A stretch of 64,000 nt of DNA from Phyllobacterium brassicacearum (GCF_003010955.1 NZ_PGGO01000015.1:62001-126000); one strand, 5' to 3'. Counted from the first letter of the stretch, positions 28,386-38,182 are shown. Translations and numbers: made by a program. Notes: a model not told the origin generated them from the letters alone.

Positions 28386-30209
28386 TCAATACACACGCGC
28401 TTTCGGCGCGATCTTGGCGAGGCTGATGCCGCCATCCTCCTCCTTGACCAGCGGGTCAAGGTGGACAGGACGATAGCCGAGCGTGACCTTGCCGTCCGGA
28501 GCAAGCCAGGCAAGGCTGTGCTTGCGCCAGTTGACGTCATCGCGGCTCGGGAAATCCTCATGCGCATGGGCGCCGCGGCTTTCCTTGCGGGCTTCGGCAG
28601 CAACAACCGTAGTCAAAGCGTTGGCCATCAGGTTTTCCAGCTCCAGCGTCTCGACCAGATCGGAATTCCAGATCATCGAGCGGTCCGTAACCTTGATATC
28701 CGGCAGTTCGCTCCAGATCTTTTCCATGCGGTCCACGCCGGACTTCAGTGATTCCGATGTGCGGAAGACGGCGGCGTCTTCCTGCATGGTCCGCTGCATC
28801 TTTTCGCGCAAAGCTGCCGTCGGCGTGCCGCCATTGGCATGACGCAGGCGGTCGAAGCGATCCATGATCTTCGTCACCGAAGCCTCATTGATATCCGGCA
28901 CCTTGGAGTTGCGATCGATGACCTGACCGGCGCGGATTGCCGCAGCACGGCCAAACACGACAAGGTCAATGAGCGAATTGGAGCCGAGGCGGTTGGCTCC
29001 ATGCACCGAAGCACAGCCTGCTTCACCCACGGCCATCAGGCCGGGCTGGATGCGGTCGGGATCTTCCTTGGTCGGATTGAGCGCTTCACCCCAATAATTG
29101 GTCGGAATGCCGCCCATATTATAGTGAACCGTCGGCAGAACCGGGATGGGTTCCTTCGTCAGATCAACGCTAGCGAAAATCTTAGCCGATTCGGAAATAC
29201 CCGGCAGGCGTTCATGCAGGACCGCTGGATCAAGGTGATCTAGGTGCAGGAAGATATGGTCCTTGTTCTTGCCAACGCCGCGGCCTTCGCGGATTTCCAG
29301 CGTCATGCAACGCGAAACCACATCGCGCGATGCCAGATCCTTGGCGGAAGGCGCGTAACGCTCCATGAAGCGTTCGCCTTCGGAATTGACGAGGTAACCG
29401 CCCTCGCCGCGTGCGCCTTCGGTAATCAGGCAGCCGGCGCCATAGATGCCGGTCGGATGGAATTGCACGAATTCCATATCCTGCAGAGGCAGGCCGGCGC
29501 GGGCGACCATGCCGCCGCCATCACCCGTACAGGTGTGAGCGGAGGTTGCAGAGAAATAGGAGCGTCCATAGCCGCCCGTCGCCATGACAACCATCTTGGC
29601 CGCAAAGCGATGGATCGTGCCATCGTCGAGATTCCAGGCAACAACGCCCGTAATTGTGCCGTCTTCATCCTGGATGAGATCGAGCGCGAAATATTCGATG
29701 AAGAACTGCGCATTGTTGCGCAAGGACTGGCCATATAGCGTGTGCAGAATGGCATGGCCGGTGCGGTCCGCCGCGGCGCAGGTGCGCTGCACGGGGGGCC
29801 CATCGCCGTAGTTCATCATGTGGCCACCGAAAGGGCGCTGGTAGATCTTGCCCGCTTCCGTGCGCGAGAATGGCACGCCGTAATGTTCAAGCTCGTAGAC
29901 GGCAGCCGGTGCTTCACGCGCAAGATATTCCATGGCGTCGGTATCGCCGAGCCAGTCGGAACCCTTGACGGTGTCATACATATGCCATTGCCAGGAGTCC
30001 GGGCCCATATTGCTGAGCGAGGCGGCAATGCCGCCCTGCGCCGCCACCGTGTGCGAACGGGTTGGGAATACCTTGGTGATGCAGGCCGTCTTCAGGCCCT
30101 GCTCGGCCATGCCGAGGGTTGCTCGCAGGCCAGCGCCGCCAGCGCCAACCACAACCACATCGAATTTGTGGTCGACGAATGTATAGGCCTTGGTATCTGT
30201 TGGTGCCAT
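28386..30209 (-). CDS. sdhA: Succinate dehydrogenase flavoprotein subunit
   Basis: A 607-residue catalytic subunit oxidising succinate to fumarate. The FAD-binding loop [15 protein letters not shown], the covalent-flavin histidine in [37 protein letters not shown] and the active-site region [14 protein letters not shown] are intact, with the cap and C-terminal helical domains following. It is the third gene of sdhCDAB, eight bases after sdhD. Confidence 0.97.
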   Translation of the reverse strand: MAPTDTKAYTFVDHKFDVVVVGAGGAGLRATLGMAEQGLKTACITKVFPTRSHTVAAQGGIAASLSNMGPDSWQWHMYDTVKGSDWLGDTDAMEYLAREAPAAVYELEHYGVPFSRTEAGKIYQRPFGGHMMNYGDGPPVQRTCAAADRTGHAILHTLYGQSLRNNAQFFIEYFALDLIQDEDGTITGVVAWNLDDGTIHRFAAKMVVMATGGYGRSYFSATSAHTCTGDGGGMVARAGLPLQDMEFVQFHPTGIYGAGCLITEGARGEGGYLVNSEGERFMERYAPSAKDLASRDVVSRCMTLEIREGRGVGKNKDHIFLHLDHLDPAVLHERLPGISESAKIFASVDLTKEPIPVLPTVHYNMGGIPTNYWGEALNPTKEDPDRIQPGLMAVGEAGCASVHGANRLGSNSLIDLVVFGRAAAIRAGQVIDRNSKVPDINEASVTKIMDRFDRLRHANGGTPTAALREKMQRTMQEDAAVFRTSESLKSGVDRMEKIWSELPDIKVTDRSMIWNSDLVETLELENLMANALTTVVAAEARKESRGAHAHEDFPSRDDVNWRKHSLAWLAPDGKVTLGYRPVHLDPLVKEEDGGISLAKIAPKARVY

Positions 30210-30217
30210 GATTAGGC

Positions 30218-30601
30218 TCAGCCTCCGAAGCTCAGCTTGAGAATTGCAAAGATGCAGGCAACGCCGACCGCCAGGGCGAAAAACGTATTGAGCATCAACA
30301 GCACGATCTTCATGCCTTCGCCGTGTACATAATCCTCAATGATGGCCTGCATGCCGAGGCGCATGTGATAGAGGCCGGAGATGACCACCATCAATAGGAC
30401 CAGCGAAGTTAGCGGGTGAGATAGGGCCGCCCGCGTTTCGACATAGCCCGCGCCATGCAGGGACAGGATTAACCCGATGAAAAACAACATTAGCGGAACA
30501 TTGGACACGGCCGTCAGCCGCTGACGCCAGAAATGATCCGTACCCTCTTTCGCAGAACCCAATCCGCGAACCTTGCCAAGCGGCGTGCGCATATCGCCCA
30601 T
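30218..30601 (-). CDS. sdhD: Succinate dehydrogenase membrane anchor subunit D
   Basis: A 127-residue membrane subunit with three hydrophobic helices. The motif [21 protein letters not shown] contains the histidine and tyrosine-type residues that bind heme b and line the quinone site in SdhD. The N-terminal [22 protein letters not shown] is typical of alphaproteobacterial SdhD. It lies between sdhC and sdhA. Confidence 0.93.
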   Translation of the reverse strand: MGDMRTPLGKVRGLGSAKEGTDHFWRQRLTAVSNVPLMLFFIGLILSLHGAGYVETRAALSHPLTSLVLLMVVISGLYHMRLGMQAIIEDYVHGEGMKIVLLMLNTFFALAVGVACIFAILKLSFGG

Positions 30602-30614
30602 CGTTCGGCCTCCT

Positions 30615-31013
30615 TTAAGCTATTGTGAATGCGGCGATCCAGACCAGGATCGTCAGAATGACGGAAAGAACGAGCGAAGCCCACGCCATCTTCGTGGTGG
30701 TCTCTTTTTCAAGGCCACGCCCGGTATCCCAGATCAGGTGGCGTATACCGCCGATCATGTGATGGATGAGCGCCCATGTGTAACCGAGCAGGACGAGACG
30801 ACCGATCCAGGAGCCGTAGATCGCATTGACGAAATTGAAATAGTCTTCATTCGTCGATGCAGCGATCAGCCACCAGGCAACCAGCAGCGTGCCGAAATAG
30901 AGGGCCCCACCGGTGATACGGTGAACGATCGACATGACCATGGTTGGAATTGGCTTGTAGATTTGCAAATGCGGCGACAGTGGCCGATTCGCATGCAGGT
31001 TTGTCTTGCTCAT
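30615..31013 (-). CDS. sdhC: Succinate dehydrogenase cytochrome b556 subunit
   Basis: A 132-residue membrane subunit with three helices. The signature [29 protein letters not shown] contains the conserved SdhC Ser/Arg quinone-site residues, and the heme-ligand histidine lies in [18 protein letters not shown] start at the ATG at 31013 ([11 protein letters not shown]); the 22 codons upstream have no homology. It is the first gene of sdhCDAB. Confidence 0.93.
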   Translation of the reverse strand: MSKTNLHANRPLSPHLQIYKPIPTMVMSIVHRITGGALYFGTLLVAWWLIAASTNEDYFNFVNAIYGSWIGRLVLLGYTWALIHHMIGGIRHLIWDTGRGLEKETTTKMAWASLVLSVILTILVWIAAFTIA

Positions 31014-31182
31014 AGCGTCCCCAAGAGTAGCGCCGCGCCTGAACTGGCGGGCAGGGCCGAAAAGGCTGGATAGAGGCAATTTAGAAGGGTTTTAATCCGG
31101 TTTTTGCACTGCGTCAAAGCCCCATTCCGCACCCTCATGCGGCGAATTGGCACCAATAGCAAGTCAATAAGGTTTTTGCTTA

Positions 31183-31197
31183 AAATTCAATCGTTTA
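31183..31197 (-). promoter_or_regulatory. 15-mer shared with the mdh leader
   Basis: AAATTCAATCGTTTA (plus-strand reading) lies 170 bases upstream of the sdhC start. The identical 15-mer in the same orientation lies 158 bases upstream of mdh (53991-54005). It may be a common promoter part or operator for the two TCA operons. Confidence 0.45.
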
Positions 31198-31338
31198 AAG
31201 CCCGTGAAACGACCTCGAAAGCGTAAATTTCTGACGCCATGTGGTGCAAAAAAATAATTGACTGAGTCCGTCCGTTGTGGGTCAAGATTGCTTGTTTCGG
31301 GCTCGTTCGAACAATGTTTGTATGCGACAAGCCGGGTC

Positions 31339-31379
31339 GTTCGCAGAATGCCGCCCCATCGCGGCACTCTGCAACGAAC
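31339..31379 (-). terminator. Long hairpin downstream of the GNAT gene
   Basis: The arms GTTCG-CAGA-TGCCGC and GCGGCACTCTGCAACGAAC pair over about 17 bases with one bulge. It starts six bases past the GNAT stop. There is no T-run, so it may protect the 3' end or be a Rho-assisted terminator. Confidence 0.5.
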
Positions 31380-31384
31380 TTCAG

Positions 31385-31858
31385 TTATTGATTGCCGAAG
31401 CGAATAATGAAGCTGGTCCAGTCGGCTGGGGCGGCAACCTGTTCGTAAAGCTTGCGCCCGTCTTCCGGAACGCGCGGTGCGTTGAGCGAGAGTTTGGTCC
31501 AGCCGCGCTCCTCCGCCTTGTCGGCGAGCACGTCAATCAGGGCCTTGGCGATGCCTTTGCCGCGGTGGTCGTGATGGACATAGATGTGGTCGACCTGACC
31601 GGCGCGCATGCCGGAAACCGGCTCGGGCAGATCGTAGAAGATCACAAAGCCGACGAGATGCCCGTCCAGACGTGCACCGGCGATCTCGGCCGCGCGATCG
31701 CGCAGGAGATTTTCCGCATAGTAATCATCAGGCCTGCGCGGGGCGCCCCGTTTCAACGCCTGGGCGTAACTGGCAAGCAGCGGAGCGAACTCATGGGCAT
31801 CGCTCAGATGCAATAGGGAAATGTCGATGGCGTGTTCATCTGCAGTCTTTTTGCTCAT
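31385..31858 (-). CDS. GNAT family N-acetyltransferase
   Basis: A 157-residue acetyltransferase. The N-terminal part ISLLHLSDAHEFAPLLASYAQALKRGAPRRPDDYY is followed by the acetyl-CoA-binding segment QVDHIYVHHDHRGKGIAKALIDVLADKAEERG and the terminal LNAPRVPEDGRKLYEQV. The substrate is unknown. The start is set at the ATG at 31858; longer upstream sequence does not look coding. It is divergent from the small exported protein at 32033. Confidence 0.85.
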   Translation of the reverse strand: MSKKTADEHAIDISLLHLSDAHEFAPLLASYAQALKRGAPRRPDDYYAENLLRDRAAEIAGARLDGHLVGFVIFYDLPEPVSGMRAGQVDHIYVHHDHRGKGIAKALIDVLADKAEERGWTKLSLNAPRVPEDGRKLYEQVAAPADWTSFIIRFGNQ

Positions 31859-32032
31859 GATTGCTTCCGTCCCTTCATGCCTGCTCTCGTTCGCCTGAGG
31901 ATTGGTTGATTGTGTCGCGCCCGTCAACCTGTGCCCGGTATGAAAATCGATTTGATTAGACTTTGGGCAGATGACAATTGTTAATAAAGGGTTAATCTCG
32001 GGTACAGGAAAATTCGACCATCCGAGGCGGCC

Positions 32033-32437
32033 ATGTTCCATACGAAAAATCTTACTTGCTCAGTACTGGCGTCACTGGCGCTCGCAATCAGTTCGCAGGT
32101 TGCGGCGGCAGACGAGTTCAATCCCAGCAACAGCTACGGCGACGAATATGGCAATGTGGTCCTGCATAAGGCGGGCGGCCCCAAGATCATCTTTATCGGC
32201 GCGGCCGCAGCGAAATCCGACAAGCTGGGCAGGGACATCCGGCGGCAGGTGCCGGTCTACAAGCGCGCCAAAGGCCCGTCGGTGATCTCGCCAGTCAGCG
32301 ATCCGCTCGTCGTTGGCGTCGTCCCGGCGCCCAACACCGGGGGCTGCAACAGCCCCTTTGTCATTCAAGGACGCGGCTACATGTATGGTCTCGACCGCAA
32401 CGAAACGCCCGTCCTCGGTCATCCCGACTGCGACTAG
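32033..32437 (+). CDS. Small exported protein of unknown function
   Basis: A 134-residue protein I do not recognise. A clear signal peptide (about 1-25, SVLASLALAISSQVAAADE) predicts export. The mature part is rich in Gly/Pro/Asp, with LHKAGGPKIIFIGAA, then PVYKRAKGPSVISPVSDPLVVGVVPAPNTGGCNSPFVIQGRGYMYGL, and ends with a second cysteine near the C-terminus (HPDCD). Two cysteines in a periplasmic protein could form a disulfide. It stands alone between GNAT and queC. Confidence 0.7.
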   Translation: MFHTKNLTCSVLASLALAISSQVAAADEFNPSNSYGDEYGNVVLHKAGGPKIIFIGAAAAKSDKLGRDIRRQVPVYKRAKGPSVISPVSDPLVVGVVPAPNTGGCNSPFVIQGRGYMYGLDRNETPVLGHPDCD

Positions 32438-32514
32438 GAGCGGCTTGCGCCAAGATTTGATTTGCCTCCGTTAGCTGCGCCCTGTATTGGGGCCGCTTTC
32501 CACGAGGTAGTAAC

Positions 32515-33225
32515 ATGGCTCGCAACTCCGACGGCGCACTCGTCCTTTTTTCCGGCGGGCAGGATTCTGCCACGTGCCTCGCCTGGGCGCTGGCAAACTT
32601 CGATCGCGTCGAGACCGTTGGTTTCGATTACGGCCAGCGCCACCGGATCGAGCTCGAGGTGCGCCACCAGTTTCGTGAGGCGATCACAGCCACCTTTCCG
32701 CAATGGGCGGCACGGCTGGGCGACGATCATATGCTCGATGCGGGCATTGTCGGCCAACTCGGCGCATCGGCAATGACCAACGACATAGCCATCGAGATGG
32801 CTGACAACGGCCTGCCCAATACCTTTGTGCCCGGCCGCAATCTCCTGTTTTTCACGCTTGCGGGCGCACTGGCCTACCGCCGCGGTTTGCGGGTCATCGT
32901 CGGCGGCATGTGCGAGACCGATTATTCCGGCTATCCCGACTGCCGCGACGATACGCTGAAAGCGCAGCAGGTGGCGCTGTCGCTCGGCCTCGACCGCCGC
33001 GTTACCATCGAGACTCCGTTGATGTGGCTCGACAAGGCCGAGACCTTTGCGCTGGCGCAGGATCTAGGCGGCGAAGCACTGCTCAACCTGATCGTCGAAA
33101 ATACCCATACCTGCTATCTCGGCGACCGCTCCAACCGGCACGCATGGGGCTATGGCTGCGGCACCTGCCCGGCCTGCGAATTGCGATCGGCGGGATGGCA
33201 GAAGTTCAAGGCGGAGGCCGCATGA
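32515..33225 (+). CDS. queC: 7-cyano-7-deazaguanine synthase
   Basis: A 236-residue ATP-dependent ligase that converts 7-carboxy-7-deazaguanine and ammonia to preQ0. The PP-loop [18 protein letters not shown] is at the N-terminus. The zinc site is [10 protein letters not shown]...[13 protein letters not shown] near the C-terminus. [15 protein letters not shown] is also typical. Its stop overlaps the queE start (ATGA). Confidence 0.96.
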   Translation: MARNSDGALVLFSGGQDSATCLAWALANFDRVETVGFDYGQRHRIELEVRHQFREAITATFPQWAARLGDDHMLDAGIVGQLGASAMTNDIAIEMADNGLPNTFVPGRNLLFFTLAGALAYRRGLRVIVGGMCETDYSGYPDCRDDTLKAQQVALSLGLDRRVTIETPLMWLDKAETFALAQDLGGEALLNLIVENTHTCYLGDRSNRHAWGYGCGTCPACELRSAGWQKFKAEAA

Positions 33226-33881
33226 CCTACGCCGTCAAGGAAATCTACCTGACCCTGCAGGGTGAGGGCAATCATACCGGACGAGCCGCCGTGTTCATGC
33301 GCTTTGCCGGCTGCAATCTTTGGTCCGGACTCGAGCGCGATCGCGAGGAAGCGGTGTGCCAATTCTGCGATACGGATTTTGTTGGCCTGAATGGACCGGG
33401 CGGCGGCAAGTTCAAGACCGCTGATGCGCTGGCTGATGCGGTTGCGGCGCATTGGCCCGACGCGCATAATTCAGGCGGGAAGCCCTATGTCATCTGCACG
33501 GGCGGCGAACCGCTGCTGCAACTCGACTTGGCCCTGATCGACGCCTTCCACGTGCGCGGCTTCGAAGTGGGGGTCGAGACCAATGGTACCATCGCCGCGC
33601 CAGCCGGTCTCGACTGGATCTGCGTCTCACCCAAGGCAGCCGCACCACTGGTTCAGACCAGCGGCAACGAGCTCAAGCTCGTGTTTCCGCAGAAGGAAGC
33701 GGAGACGCATCCATCACGCTTCGAGCAGCTTTCCTTCGAGCATTTCTATTTGCAACCACTTGACGTTATCGGCGATCCGGCGCAAACCGCATCGCATGTG
33801 GCATCTGCAGCGGCCTATTGCCTCGCCCACCCGCTTTGGCGGCTGAGCACGCAGACACATAAACTGATCGGCTTGCCCTGA
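33222..33881 (+). CDS. queE: 7-carboxy-7-deazaguanine synthase (radical SAM)
   Basis: A 219-residue radical SAM enzyme that ring-contracts carboxytetrahydropterin to CDG. The QueE-type cluster motif C-X14-C-X2-C is seen from GCNLW to CQFCDTDF (cysteines near residues 30, 45 and 48). Other motifs are the N-terminal [23 protein letters not shown] and the SAM-binding [12 protein letters not shown]. The TGA stop lies in the loop of a terminator hairpin. It is coupled to queC. Confidence 0.95.
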   Translation: MTYAVKEIYLTLQGEGNHTGRAAVFMRFAGCNLWSGLERDREEAVCQFCDTDFVGLNGPGGGKFKTADALADAVAAHWPDAHNSGGKPYVICTGGEPLLQLDLALIDAFHVRGFEVGVETNGTIAAPAGLDWICVSPKAAAPLVQTSGNELKLVFPQKEAETHPSRFEQLSFEHFYLQPLDVIGDPAQTASHVASAAAYCLAHPLWRLSTQTHKLIGLP

Positions 33882-33898
33882 GGGCAAGCTCTTTGTTT
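33871..33898 (+). terminator. Terminator whose loop is the queE stop codon
   Basis: A perfect 8-bp stem GCTTGCCC/GGGCAAGC (33871-33878 and 33882-33889) has the queE TGA as its entire three-base loop. TCTTTGTTT follows. It would separate queCE from queDF. Confidence 0.7.
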
Positions 33899-33989
33899 AC
33901 CGCAGTTCCGATTGCCAAAACCGTTACACAGTTTTGCTGGAATTGCTTTAGCGGGCGCCTGTATTGCGCCAGAGCTGACGGAGCATCAA

Positions 33990-34376
33990 TTGAGAATCTT
34001 CAACGAATTCACGTTCGAAGCGGCACACCATTTGCCGCACATTTTTCCTGACGGGCATGTCAACACGCGCCTGCACGGCCACAGTTTTCGCGTTCGCGTA
34101 ACACTGGAAGGTAAACCGGACGCGAGGACAGGCCTCATTTCCGATCTCGGGGTTGTCAAGGACGCCTTTGACAGTGCCCTCGAGCTCCTCGATCACCGGT
34201 ACCTCAACGAGATCAGAGGGCTCGAAACACCGACGCTTGAGAACATTGCGATCTGGCTTTGGCGGCATTTCGCGGCGGTCCTGCCCGGTCTGGCGCAGGT
34301 TGGCGTGTACCGCGATACGTGCGGCGAGGGCTGCGAATATCAGGGTGAATACGAAAAAAGAGAGGTGACAGCATGA
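33990..34376 (+). CDS. queD: 6-carboxy-5,6,7,8-tetrahydropterin synthase (QueD-like)
   Basis: A 128-residue T-fold protein. [14 protein letters not shown] gives the first zinc histidine and LHGHSFRV the other two; [10 protein letters not shown] and the C-terminal [12 protein letters not shown] match E. coli QueD. The position that holds the catalytic cysteine in E. coli QueD (HKCGRLHGH) is Asn25 here (HVNTRLHGH). I chose the TTG start at 33990, which has GGAG six bases ahead and gives the family N-terminus RIFNEFTF. Its stop overlaps queF (ATGA). Confidence 0.86.
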   Translation: MRIFNEFTFEAAHHLPHIFPDGHVNTRLHGHSFRVRVTLEGKPDARTGLISDLGVVKDAFDSALELLDHRYLNEIRGLETPTLENIAIWLWRHFAAVLPGLAQVGVYRDTCGEGCEYQGEYEKREVTA

Positions 34377-34834
34377 GCCATTATGCAGAACAGGCGACGA
34401 TGCTCGGCAAGGATGTGAAGATCCCGCAACATCCTGACGAGGCAATGCTCGACGCCGTCCCCAACCCGCAGGCCGGAACGCTCTTTCTCGCGCGCTTCGC
34501 CTGCCCTGAGTTCACCTCACTGTGCCCGGTCACCGGCCAGCCGGACTTCGGTCACCTGGTGATTGACTATGCACCGGACCAGAGCCTTGTCGAATCCAAA
34601 TCGCTGAAGTTGTTTCTTGGCAGCTTCCGCAATCATGGCGCTTTCCATGAAGATTGCACCGTCAACATCGGCAAGCGCATCGTCGAGGCGGTAAAACCCT
34701 TATGGCTGCGCATTGGCGGCTACTGGTATCCGCGTGGCGGCATTCCGATCGATGTCTTCTGGCAGACCGGGCCGGTACCGGAAGGCCTGTGGCTCCCGGA
34801 CCAGGGCGTTCCGCCCTATCGCGGGCGCGGGTGA
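34373..34834 (+). CDS. queF: NADPH-dependent preQ0 reductase
   Basis: A 153-residue type I (unimodular) QueF that reduces the nitrile of preQ0 to preQ1, the last step before tRNA insertion. The catalytic cysteine is in [14 protein letters not shown] near residue 55, the QueF motif is [16 protein letters not shown], and the acid/base region HEDCTVNIG follows. Length fits the short family. It is coupled to queD. Confidence 0.96.
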   Translation: MSHYAEQATMLGKDVKIPQHPDEAMLDAVPNPQAGTLFLARFACPEFTSLCPVTGQPDFGHLVIDYAPDQSLVESKSLKLFLGSFRNHGAFHEDCTVNIGKRIVEAVKPLWLRIGGYWYPRGGIPIDVFWQTGPVPEGLWLPDQGVPPYRGRG

Positions 34835-34842
34835 AGCAAATG

Positions 34843-34872
34843 AAAACGGGGCTCCGGGGCCCCGTTTTTTTC
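34843..34872. terminator. Bidirectional terminator between queF and leuC
   Basis: The 10-bp stem AAAACGGGGC/GCCCCGTTTT (34843-34852 and 34859-34868) has T-runs on both strands, so it can end queF and leuC transcripts. Confidence 0.85.
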
Positions 34873-34897
34873 TAGCCCGTCGGGCCGTTTCAGGCTG

Positions 34898-36307
34898 CTA
34901 TTTCCACTCTCTAATATCAACAAAATGTCCCGCAATCGCCGCGGCTGCCGCCATGGCGGGCGACACGAGATGCGTGCGGCCCTTGAAGCCCTGACGCCCT
35001 TCGAAGTTGCGGTTTGAAGTTGACGCACAGCGCTCGCCCGGCTTCAGACGATCGTCATTCATGGCGAGGCACATGGAGCAGCCCGGCTCGCGCCAATCAA
35101 ATCCTGCCGCCTTGAAGATCTTGTCGAGGCCCTCGGCTTCCGCCTGTTCCTTGACGAGGCCAGATCCCGGTACGATCATTGCATCAACCGTCTCGCTGAC
35201 CCTGCGGCCTTCGACAACCTTGGCAACCTCGCGCAAATCCTCGATGCGGCCATTGGTGCAGGAACCGATGAACACGCGGTCAAGCTTGATGTCGGTGATC
35301 GGCGTGCCGGGCTTCAGGCCCATATAGTCGAGTGCACGCCACTTCGACGAACGCTTGGTTTCGTCGGCAATCTCGTCCGGGTTTGGCACTGCGCCAGTGA
35401 CCGAGATCACATCTTCCGGTGAAGACCCCCAGGAAACGATGGGCGGCAGATCAGCCGCGTTCAACACGACGACCTTGTCGAAATGTGCGCCCTCATCGCT
35501 CTTCAGCGTCTTCCAGTATTCGACGGCCTGCTCGAAGGCTGCGCCCTTTGGTGCGCGCGGCTTATCTTTGACGTAGGCGAATGTCGTCTCGTCGGGAGCA
35601 ATCAAACCTGCGCGAGCACCGCCTTCGATCGACATGTTGCAGATCGTCATGCGGCCTTCCATCGACAGCGCGCGAATGGCCTCGCCCGCATATTCGATGA
35701 CATATCCGGTGCCGCCAGCAGTCCCGATCTCGCCGATAATGGCAAGGATGATGTCCTTTGCGGTAACGCCAGCCGGAAGCACGCCATCGACACGCACCAG
35801 CATGTTCTTGGCTTTCGACTGGATCAGCGTCTGGGTGGCGAGAACGTGCTCGACTTCCGACGTGCCGATGCCGTGTGCCAACGCGCCGAAGGCGCCATGC
35901 GTGGACGTGTGGCTGTCGCCACAAACAATGGTCATTCCCGGCAGGGTGAAGCCCTGCTCCGGTCCAATGATGTGAACGATACCCTGGCGGATATCCTTCT
36001 CTGAGTAATATTCGACGCCGAAATCCGCAGCATTCCTGGCAAGCGCCTCGACCTGGATGCGGCTTTCCTCGTTCTTGATACCGTGGATCCGGTCCGGCGA
36101 GGTTGGCACGTTGTGATCGACGACAGCCAATGTCTTTTCCGGATGACGGACCTTGCGGCCCGCTACGCGCAAGCCTTCGAAAGCCTGCGGGCTGGTTACC
36201 TCATGCACAAGATGGCGATCAATATAGAGAAGGCACGTGCCGTCAGCTTGGCTGTCGACCAGATGGTCATCCCATATCTTGTCATAGAGTGTACGTGGCG
36301 CAGTCAT
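34898..36307 (-). CDS. leuC: 3-isopropylmalate dehydratase large subunit
   Basis: A 469-residue aconitase-family enzyme that isomerises isopropylmalate in leucine synthesis. [4Fe-4S] ligands lie in FIGSCTNGR and [13 protein letters not shown], and [32 protein letters not shown] is diagnostic. The leuD subunit is not adjacent in this window, as is common in this order. The leader before the ATG holds two hairpins. Confidence 0.96.
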   Translation of the reverse strand: MTAPRTLYDKIWDDHLVDSQADGTCLLYIDRHLVHEVTSPQAFEGLRVAGRKVRHPEKTLAVVDHNVPTSPDRIHGIKNEESRIQVEALARNAADFGVEYYSEKDIRQGIVHIIGPEQGFTLPGMTIVCGDSHTSTHGAFGALAHGIGTSEVEHVLATQTLIQSKAKNMLVRVDGVLPAGVTAKDIILAIIGEIGTAGGTGYVIEYAGEAIRALSMEGRMTICNMSIEGGARAGLIAPDETTFAYVKDKPRAPKGAAFEQAVEYWKTLKSDEGAHFDKVVVLNAADLPPIVSWGSSPEDVISVTGAVPNPDEIADETKRSSKWRALDYMGLKPGTPITDIKLDRVFIGSCTNGRIEDLREVAKVVEGRRVSETVDAMIVPGSGLVKEQAEAEGLDKIFKAAGFDWREPGCSMCLAMNDDRLKPGERCASTSNRNFEGRQGFKGRTHLVSPAMAAAAAIAGHFVDIREWK

Positions 36308-36460
36308 AGCAACATCCTCGGCACGGTTTCGTGCTTTTCAATTATTTCGTGGACATATGCACTCGAGGTCCACTTACGTCAAGAAACAAGCGAAAAAAGT
36401 AATATTCCGGCGACAATGCGCCGCTCTTTGACTGCTATCCGTTGCCTGGTCAGAACCATT

Positions 36461-37297
36461 TCACCCGCGCTCGGTCCGACCCATTCTCCGCTCCACCCAG
36501 CGCAGCCCGAGCGACAGGCTGATCGTCAGGATCAGATAGACATAGGCAACGACGGAATAGGTCTCGAAGAAGCGGAAGGAGCCGGACGCATAGACCTTGC
36601 CCATCTGCGTCACGTCGACAACACCAAGCACGGATACCAGCGAGGTATCCTTCACCATCGAGATGAAATCATTGCCATAGGGCGGAAGGATCGTGCGGAT
36701 GGCCTGCGGCATGATGATGAGACGAAAGCGTTGAAATCGCTTCAGCCCGACTGCCTTGGCGGCTTCGATCTGGCCCTTGTCGACGGACTGGATTCCGGCA
36801 CGGAAGATTTCGGCAAGGAAGGCTGCATAGGCAAGCATGAGCGCGATGATGGCGCGCCAGAGCAGCGAAAAGTCCCGGACCATCATAGGCTCGAAGATCC
36901 CGGCGCTCTGCAAGGGCTGGGTGAGGAAATTCCACAGGGCAACAACAGCCGGTGCACCGACGAAGGCAATATAGAACAGAAGCACGAGGAGGGGGATGCC
37001 GCGTACGATCTCGACATAGAACCGTGCAACCTGCCGCACGGCGATATGGTCAGACAGGCTCATTACCGCCAGAAGCAGGCCGAATGCCGAAGCCAGAAAG
37101 AACGCGAGAAGCGAAACCCAGACAGTAATCCAGATGCCCTGGGACACCGTGGCAAAGACCTGCCCGTAAATGGGGCTGACAAGGATTGCGATTCCGAGAA
37201 CAATGGCAATGGCCACAGCAACAAGCAGCCACCATGGGAAATCCTTCTTCTCCGAAGGTTTCCTTTTCTGAGCGTTGTCCGTCAGCTTACTGGCCAA
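36461..37297 (-). CDS. Amino-acid ABC transporter permease (His/Glu/Gln type)
   Basis: A permease of about 278 residues with roughly five to six helices. The cytoplasmic EAA loop is seen as EAAKAVGLKRFQRFRLIIMPQAIRTILPPYGNDFISMVKDTSL. The N-terminus has RKPSEKKDFPWWLLVAVAIAI. The start is uncertain. I use the TTG at 37297, overlapping the binding-protein stop by 11 bases; an ATG at 37345 would add 16 codons and a 59-base overlap. It works with the upstream binding protein; no ATPase gene is adjacent here. Confidence 0.88.
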   Translation of the reverse strand: MASKLTDNAQKRKPSEKKDFPWWLLVAVAIAIVLGIAILVSPIYGQVFATVSQGIWITVWVSLLAFFLASAFGLLLAVMSLSDHIAVRQVARFYVEIVRGIPLLVLLFYIAFVGAPAVVALWNFLTQPLQSAGIFEPMMVRDFSLLWRAIIALMLAYAAFLAEIFRAGIQSVDKGQIEAAKAVGLKRFQRFRLIIMPQAIRTILPPYGNDFISMVKDTSLVSVLGVVDVTQMGKVYASGSFRFFETYSVVAYVYLILTISLSLGLRWVERRMGRTERG

Positions 37298-38081
37298 GCT
37301 TGTAATCAAGGAACCATTTCTTGTTGAGCGACTCGAATGTGCCATCGGCCTTCAGAGCGGCGATCGCAGCATTGACCGGTGCCACCAGATCCGAGCCCTT
37401 CGGGAAGATAAAGCCGAAATCCTCCGCACCGAGCGGTCCGCCAATCAGCTTCAAAGCGCCGTCCGATGCATCGACATAGCCCTTGCCGGCCGTACTGTCA
37501 GTGAGGACAAGATCGACATCTCCAGTCTTCAGGGCCTGGATGGTCGCGCCGAAGGTTTCGAACAGCTTGATGCGCGGGTTCTGCTCATTGCCGTCAAGAA
37601 CATTATAGACCGCGACGTAGAAATTGGTCGTGCCCGGCTGCGCGCCGACAAGCGTATCCTTGGTTTCAGCGAAACTCTTTGCGTCGGTGAAGCGTTTTTC
37701 ATCGCTGCGCACCAGCATGAACTGTTCGGAACGCATGTATGGTTCCGAGAATTCGACCTTCTGCTTGCGCTCGTCATTGATAGTGATGCCGGTCATACCG
37801 ACCTGATACTGGTTGTCCGAAACCGCCTGGATCATCGCATCCCAGCTCGTGTTGAGATACTCAACCTTGAAGTTCAGCCGCTTGGCGATCTCGTTCATCG
37901 CATCATACTCCCACCCGACCGGCTTGCCGGTCTTGGGATCAACGAACTGCAAGGGCGGGTAGGCATTCTCCGTCACAACCGTGACCTGCTTGCCGCCAAG
38001 ATCGGGGAGGTCGGCGGCCAAAGCGGATATTGGCGTCACGGCGAGCATCAGCCCGGCCAAAAGAATCGATCGCACGTTCAT
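37287..38081 (-). CDS. Amino-acid ABC transporter substrate-binding protein
   Basis: A 264-residue periplasmic SBP_bac_3 protein. The signal peptide is residues 1-22 (SILLAGLMLAVTPISALAA). The mature start KQVTVVTENAYPPLQFVDPKTGKPVGWEYDAMNEIAKRL is the family signature, followed by NQYQVGMTGITINDERKQKVEFSEPY. The ligand is likely a polar amino acid, but which one cannot be told. It precedes its permease. Confidence 0.9.
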   Translation of the reverse strand: MNVRSILLAGLMLAVTPISALAADLPDLGGKQVTVVTENAYPPLQFVDPKTGKPVGWEYDAMNEIAKRLNFKVEYLNTSWDAMIQAVSDNQYQVGMTGITINDERKQKVEFSEPYMRSEQFMLVRSDEKRFTDAKSFAETKDTLVGAQPGTTNFYVAVYNVLDGNEQNPRIKLFETFGATIQALKTGDVDLVLTDSTAGKGYVDASDGALKLIGGPLGAEDFGFIFPKGSDLVAPVNAAIAALKADGTFESLNKKWFLDYKLGQ

Positions 38082-38150
38082 CTCAAACCCCTGTCACGTG
38101 GTTGCGTCGGCAACAGATTTCACCTTGTCACCGGCGCGTCAATCCCCCTG

Positions 38151-38166
38151 CTCCCCACAAGGGGAG
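38151..38166. repeat. Small CTCCCC-ACAA-GGGGAG palindrome
   Basis: A perfect 6-bp stem with a four-base loop lies between the binding-protein start and the rplS terminator. CTCCCC(C)TTGTGGGGAG-type palindromes recur in intergenic mosaic elements of rhizobial genomes; membership is inferred from memory of that pattern. Confidence 0.45.
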
Positions 38167-38182
38167 GGCAAATGCAGCAAAC

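Larger units (their letters stand above)
31014..31384. other. 371-bp sdh leader and GNAT downstream region, no gene seen
   Basis: This gap lies between the sdhC start and the end of an acetyltransferase on the same strand. It must contain the sdh promoter. Visible elements are the 15-mer shared with the mdh leader (31183-31197, inside the imperfect palindrome GCTTAAAA...TTTAAAGC) and a long hairpin at 31339-31379. A 67-codon minus-strand frame inside shows no protein-like features. Confidence 0.6.

Noticed and set aside
31164..31367. 67-codon minus-strand frame in the sdh upstream gap
   Set aside because: No ribosome-binding site, no family resemblance, and it overlaps candidate regulatory elements.
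32438..32514. preQ1 riboswitch before queC
   Set aside because: I looked for the preQ1-I core and A-rich tail before queC and before queD and found neither.
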